Shown in pieces: positions 14,470 to 17,176 of a stretch of DNA of 17,176 nucleotides (positions within the stretch are counted from its first letter, which is position 1; each line of letters begins with the position of its first letter). The stretch comes from Erysipelotrichaceae bacterium (lineage in GTDB: Bacteria > Bacillota_I > Bacilli_A > Erysipelotrichales > Erysipelotrichaceae), in NCBI GenBank assembly GCA_024681275.1, contig JAILBD010000013.1, positions 1-17,176 on the forward strand. Direction: 5' to 3'. The notes under the pieces are model-generated. The model made no database searches. It was not told where the DNA came from and worked only from the letters and a program-made list of their open reading frames with translations. Both the position numbers and the translations under genes were made by a program.

Positions 14470-15546
14470 TTAGAAACGGGGGACGATCCTGCAGATCAGC
14501 TCGCCGTTCTTGTAGAAACGTCTCTCCAGTCTGTCCGATAGGGAAGTGAAGAGCTCGTAGGTGATCGTGCCGAGTTCATTCGCCCTTTGAGCGATGTCGA
14601 TATGATCGCCGAAGATCTCGACTTTGGCGGAAACAGGATGTTCCTGCTGAGTCAGGATCATCATCTGATCCATGCATACGCTGCCGACGATGGTGCCATA
14701 CTCGTTTTCACAGTATACCTGTCTGCCGGTGTTCGTGCGATAGAAACCGTCTGCGTATCCGATTGGGACAGTAAGAAGGTAGCCGTTCCCATCGCTTCTG
14801 TAGTGTCGTCCGTAGGAGACGGTCTCTCCGGCGGAAAGCTTCTTGCACATGGTCACTTCACTGAAGACTTTGACACAAGGCTGCAGGTCGGTCTCATAGG
14901 AGCTGAATCCCAGCAGGCCAAGGCCGATCCTTTGCGCATTGCAGATATCATCATCGATGATGAGGGCGGCATCTGTCGCCGACATGTGGATGTATGGGAA
15001 ATCGTAGTTCAGAGACAGGACCGTCTGTCTGAAAAGCTGATACTGCTCTTCTGAATACGGGGCATCCTCATCGGCGCTTGAAAAATGGGACATGATGCCT
15101 TCGATGATGGCGCCTTTATCTTTCAGCAGATCCAGGATCTGTTTTGCTTCTTCAGGATCGACGCCGATGCGGTTCATACCGGTGTCCAGCTTGAGATGGA
15201 CTTTGACGTCTTTCAGATCGCAGGCTTCCAGGAACTCTCTTGAAACAGTCACGATCGACAGATCGTTTTCTCTGATCAGATCCATGCATTCAGTCGGGAC
15301 CTGACCCAGGATCAGGATGTGACCGCTGATCCCGTGTTTTCTTAAATGCATCGCTTCATCAAGACTGGAAACGGCAAAGAAGTCGACACCGGCTTCTTTC
15401 AGAGCCTGGGCTTCCATATAGTCGATGATACCGTAGCCGTTGGCTTTGATCACACCGATCAGTTTCTTGTGATTCTTGCGGATGAAGTATTCGGCATTCG
15501 CCTTGACTTTGTTCAGATCGATCTCGAGATATGAATTTCTATACAT
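14470..15546 (-). CDS. alr: Alanine racemase
   Basis: This 358-aa PLP enzyme interconverts L- and D-alanine for peptidoglycan. Lys34 in VIKANGYG is the expected cofactor lysine. Tyr245 in VSYGRHY is the second catalytic base, and Arg206 and the GSVCMDQ motif (288-294) are in the usual places. The PLP motif is KANGYGII rather than the common KADAYGHG. Length and domain order (TIM barrel, then beta domain) match the family. A related serine or other amino-acid racemase is possible but less likely. ATG 15546 has no SD; TAAAAT ends six bases before it, as in the other leaderless starts. It diverges from the zinc-ribbon gene and ends in its own terminator. Confidence 0.9.
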   Translation of the reverse strand: MYRNSYLEIDLNKVKANAEYFIRKNHKKLIGVIKANGYGIIDYMEAQALKEAGVDFFAVSSLDEAMHLRKHGISGHILILGQVPTECMDLIRENDLSIVTVSREFLEACDLKDVKVHLKLDTGMNRIGVDPEEAKQILDLLKDKGAIIEGIMSHFSSADEDAPYSEEQYQLFRQTVLSLNYDFPYIHMSATDAALIIDDDICNAQRIGLGLLGFSSYETDLQPCVKVFSEVTMCKKLSAGETVSYGRHYRSDGNGYLLTVPIGYADGFYRTNTGRQVYCENEYGTIVGSVCMDQMMILTQQEHPVSAKVEIFGDHIDIAQRANELGTITYELFTSLSDRLERRFYKNGELICRIVPRF

Positions 15547-15552
15547 ACAATC

Positions 15553-15582
15553 ATTTTAGCGCAATATCTTTCAAATAGCCAA
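15553..15582 (-). promoter_or_regulatory. Promoter of alr, leaderless type
   Basis: On the minus strand TTGGCT (15582-15577) is followed by 18 bases and then TAAAAT (15558-15553). Six more bases lead to ATG 15546. Confidence 0.55.
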
Positions 15583-15596
15583 AATGGTTTACAGTG

Positions 15597-15602
15597 TATA
15601 AT
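15597..15602 (+). promoter_or_regulatory. -10 box of the zinc-ribbon gene
   Basis: TATAAT would start transcription near 15609. That gives a leader of about 44 bases with a full AAAGGAGG at 15638-15645, seven bases before GTG 15653. No matching -35 is clear. It is a useful contrast to the leaderless starts. Confidence 0.5.
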
Positions 15603-15652
15603 ATAAATAGGTTAAAAAGACCATATGATCGATCTGTAAAGGAGGCAAGTTC

Positions 15653-16483
15653 GTGGGCTTATTTGATAAGAAATACTGTGATATCTGTGGCAAAGAGATC
15701 AAATTTCTGGGAAACAAAAAACTCGATGATGGGAATATGTGCAAAGACTGTGCGTCAAAGCTTTCGCCATGGTTCTCCGGTCGCCGGCATACCAGCGTAG
15801 CGGCGATCAAGGAGCAGCTGGCCTACCGTGAGCAGAACCAGAAAAAGCTGGCTCAGTTCTCACCGTCAAAGATCATCGGCAGCCGCTATAAAGTCTATAT
15901 CGATGAAAACAGGAAACAGTTCCTCGTTTCTTCTTCGTCCAACTGGCGCAACAACAATCCGGATATCATCAATATCTCTGATGTCCGCGATGTCAAGATC
16001 ACGATCGACGAGGATCAGGATGAGATCTATGATAAGGATGAGAACGGCAAGAGTGTCAGCTTCGATCCGCCGAAATATGAATATGAATACAAGTTCAGCG
16101 TGGATATCGATGTCAACAACAAGTTCTTTGATGACTTGAACTTTGAACTGACGTCCAAGAGACCTGAAAGCCCGGACAGCCAGGAATACTGTGACTATGT
16201 CTATATGGCGGATGAGATCATGCGGGCTCTGCTCAACAGGAGTTTCAGAGAAGACCGCAGCAAGTTCAAATATCCATACGCATCAAATGGTTATGCCGGT
16301 GTGGCGGATGATTCCGAGTGGTTCTGCCCGAAGTGCGGCAGCAGAAACAACGGTGCTTTCTGCACCAGATGCGGTACGGCCAGGCCTGCCGTATTCACTC
16401 CGTTCTATTGCTCGAAGTGCGGTGAAAAGATCACTGATCCGGAAACGGTGTTCTGCCCGAAGTGCGGAAACAAAGTCAAATAA
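15653..16483 (+). CDS. DUF4428-type zinc-ribbon protein
   Basis: The 276-aa cytoplasmic protein starts MGLFDKKYCDICGKEI. A four-cysteine site (Cys9, Cys12, Cys30, Cys33) is typical of DUF4428. The middle (about 60-215) is acidic and beta-rich, with no motif I recognise. The last 55 residues hold two more zinc ribbons (CPKCG...CTRCG and CSKCG...CPKCG). Such proteins are common and uncharacterised in Bacillota; binding of a protein or nucleic acid through the ribbons is only a guess. The GTG start is secured by AAAGGAGG seven bases upstream. A bidirectional terminator separates it from queT. Confidence 0.85.
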   Translation: MGLFDKKYCDICGKEIKFLGNKKLDDGNMCKDCASKLSPWFSGRRHTSVAAIKEQLAYREQNQKKLAQFSPSKIIGSRYKVYIDENRKQFLVSSSSNWRNNNPDIINISDVRDVKITIDEDQDEIYDKDENGKSVSFDPPKYEYEYKFSVDIDVNNKFFDDLNFELTSKRPESPDSQEYCDYVYMADEIMRALLNRSFREDRSKFKYPYASNGYAGVADDSEWFCPKCGSRNNGAFCTRCGTARPAVFTPFYCSKCGEKITDPETVFCPKCGNKVK

Positions 16484-16485
16484 AC

Positions 16486-16519
16486 AAAACGCTCTCATCA
16501 AAGTGATGAGGGCGTTTTT
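16486..16519. terminator. Bidirectional intrinsic terminator between the zinc-ribbon gene and queT
   Basis: A 14-base stem (16486-16499 with 16505-16518) has one G-T pair and the loop AAAGT. T-runs lie on both sides, five on + and four on -. It touches the last base of the queT stop codon. Confidence 0.85.
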
Positions 16520-17010
16520 CATCTGAACATTCTATCGATCTGTTTGTAGATCAGCAGGCCCAGTGACAGGATGAGCGCTTCTCCGATCCCGACCTGGATC
16601 ATGTACAGTCCGATCAGATCGGGCGTGTCAAATATGAATCCCAGTTCGATGCCGATGATGATGGCGTTGGCCAGGACGATCATCATCGCACTCAGGATCG
16701 GGTATCCTTTGATCCTCTTTTCTCTGAAACGATGGGCCAGGATGCAGCCTGCGGCTGTAGCCAGGGTGCCGAATGCGATATCGATGGTCCCCAATCCTCC
16801 TAAGAAGGTGTTGGAAAGGAAACAGCCCAGGATCGCACCCCAGAGAGCCCAGCGATGATCGATGCTTAACAGGCAGAGGATCTCGGAGAAGCGAAACTGG
16901 ATGGGTCCGAAGCTGATGGGCTGAAGCACCATGCAGACCACGACATAGATAGCTGCCATCAAGGCAGCTTTCATGATCTCTGTTCGTCTCTTTTTTCTAT
17001 CTTTGTTCAT
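16519..17010 (-). CDS. queT: QueT family transporter (queuosine precursor uptake)
   Basis: The 163-aa membrane protein has about five or six hydrophobic segments and the QueT-family blocks FGPIQFRFSEILCL and SNTFLGGLGTIDIAFGTLAT. QueT is the substrate-binding S-component of an ECF-type transporter for a queuosine precursor such as preQ1. The energising ECF module is not in this window. ATG 17010 is preferred because AAGGA lies seven bases before it. The longer ATG at 17028 has no SD and adds only MIKDQI. QueT genes are often under preQ1 riboswitches; I looked in the 130-base leader and saw no preQ1-I or -II pattern. Confidence 0.87.
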   Translation of the reverse strand: MNKDRKKRRTEIMKAALMAAIYVVVCMVLQPISFGPIQFRFSEILCLLSIDHRWALWGAILGCFLSNTFLGGLGTIDIAFGTLATAAGCILAHRFREKRIKGYPILSAMMIVLANAIIIGIELGFIFDTPDLIGLYMIQVGIGEALILSLGLLIYKQIDRMFR

Positions 17011-17112
17011 GATCTGATCCTTTATCATTTTTACACGATCACATCTGAAAAGGGACTCATATGATGACTTTATCTTTCTGATCGAGGATGATGGATCAGA
17101 ATTCTGATGCAG

Positions 17113-17140
17113 AAAAAAGACGCGTGTGAGACGCGTCTTT
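17113..17140 (-). terminator. Intrinsic terminator of the gene entering from the right edge
   Basis: A ten-base stem AAAGACGCGT/ACGCGTCTTT (17116-17125 with 17131-17140) has a five-base loop and a run of six T on the minus strand (17118-17113). It follows the stop at 17147-17145. The rest of 17011-17112 holds only weak -10-like sequence. Confidence 0.8.
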
Positions 17141-17144
17141 GCAT

Positions 17145-17176
17145 CTAGATCTGTGTTTCGCCTTTCTGATCTTCTT
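17145..17176 (-). CDS. C-terminal end of an unidentified gene
   Basis: The last minus-strand codons at the window edge read EDQKGETQI and then TAG at 17147-17145, right before the terminator. The frame choice rests on this terminator position only. The fragment is too short to identify. Confidence 0.4.
   Translation of the reverse strand, partial: EDQKGETQI

Noticed and set aside
17011..17112. preQ1 riboswitch in front of queT
   Set aside because: Neither the preQ1-I pattern (a CTA loop followed by an A-rich tail) nor a preQ1-II-like pattern can be found in the leader.

Overview
The window is compact, gene-dense bacterial DNA with no tRNA, rRNA, insertion sequence, prophage or CRISPR array visible. 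Lipoprotein signal peptides, Shine-Dalgarno (SD) sites of the AAGGAG type, a BspA-like surface protein with DUF285 repeats, a QueT transporter and a DUF4428 zinc-ribbon protein point to a Gram-positive Bacillota (Firmicutes). Erysipelotrichia is my best but unproven guess. GATC is strikingly frequent.

Layout from left to right: a truncated membrane protein (-) diverges from an 83-aa unknown protein (+). A rhomboid protease (-) diverges from a two-gene operon (+) encoding a patatin-like lipase and a thioredoxin-fold lipoprotein. This operon converges, with overlapping stops, on a (-) operon of an RlmI-like methyltransferase and an RluA-type pseudouridine synthase. That operon diverges from a (+) operon encoding a NUDIX hydrolase, an AAA_28/CYTH-like ATPase and the PcrA helicase. 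A 147-aa unknown (-) diverges, across only 20 bases, from a DUF885 lipoprotein (+). The DUF885 gene overlaps tail-to-tail with a surface locus of three genes (-): a membrane-anchored protein, a small secreted module protein and a BspA-like protein. Alanine racemase (-), a zinc-ribbon protein (+), queT (-) and the tail of one more (-) gene finish the window.

The most notable pattern concerns gene starts. Seven of them have a TATAAT/TAAAAT/AATAAT hexamer ending exactly six bases before the ATG, and an eighth (a GTG start) has seven bases, with no SD. This is the signature of leaderless mRNAs, which are uncommon in well-studied Bacillota. Several divergent pairs share overlapping or palindromic -10 elements. 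Genes inside operons, the surface-locus genes, the zinc-ribbon gene, queT and the 83-aa gene instead use SD sites or translational coupling.

The best candidate for an undescribed system is the surface locus at 11335-14339. Its secreted small protein and the N-terminal domain of its BspA-like protein appear to share one module. The BspA-like gene also has an intergenic leader containing three nested, mutually exclusive inverted repeats just upstream of a possibly sequestered SD. All functional calls are from motif reading; nothing was searched or computed.
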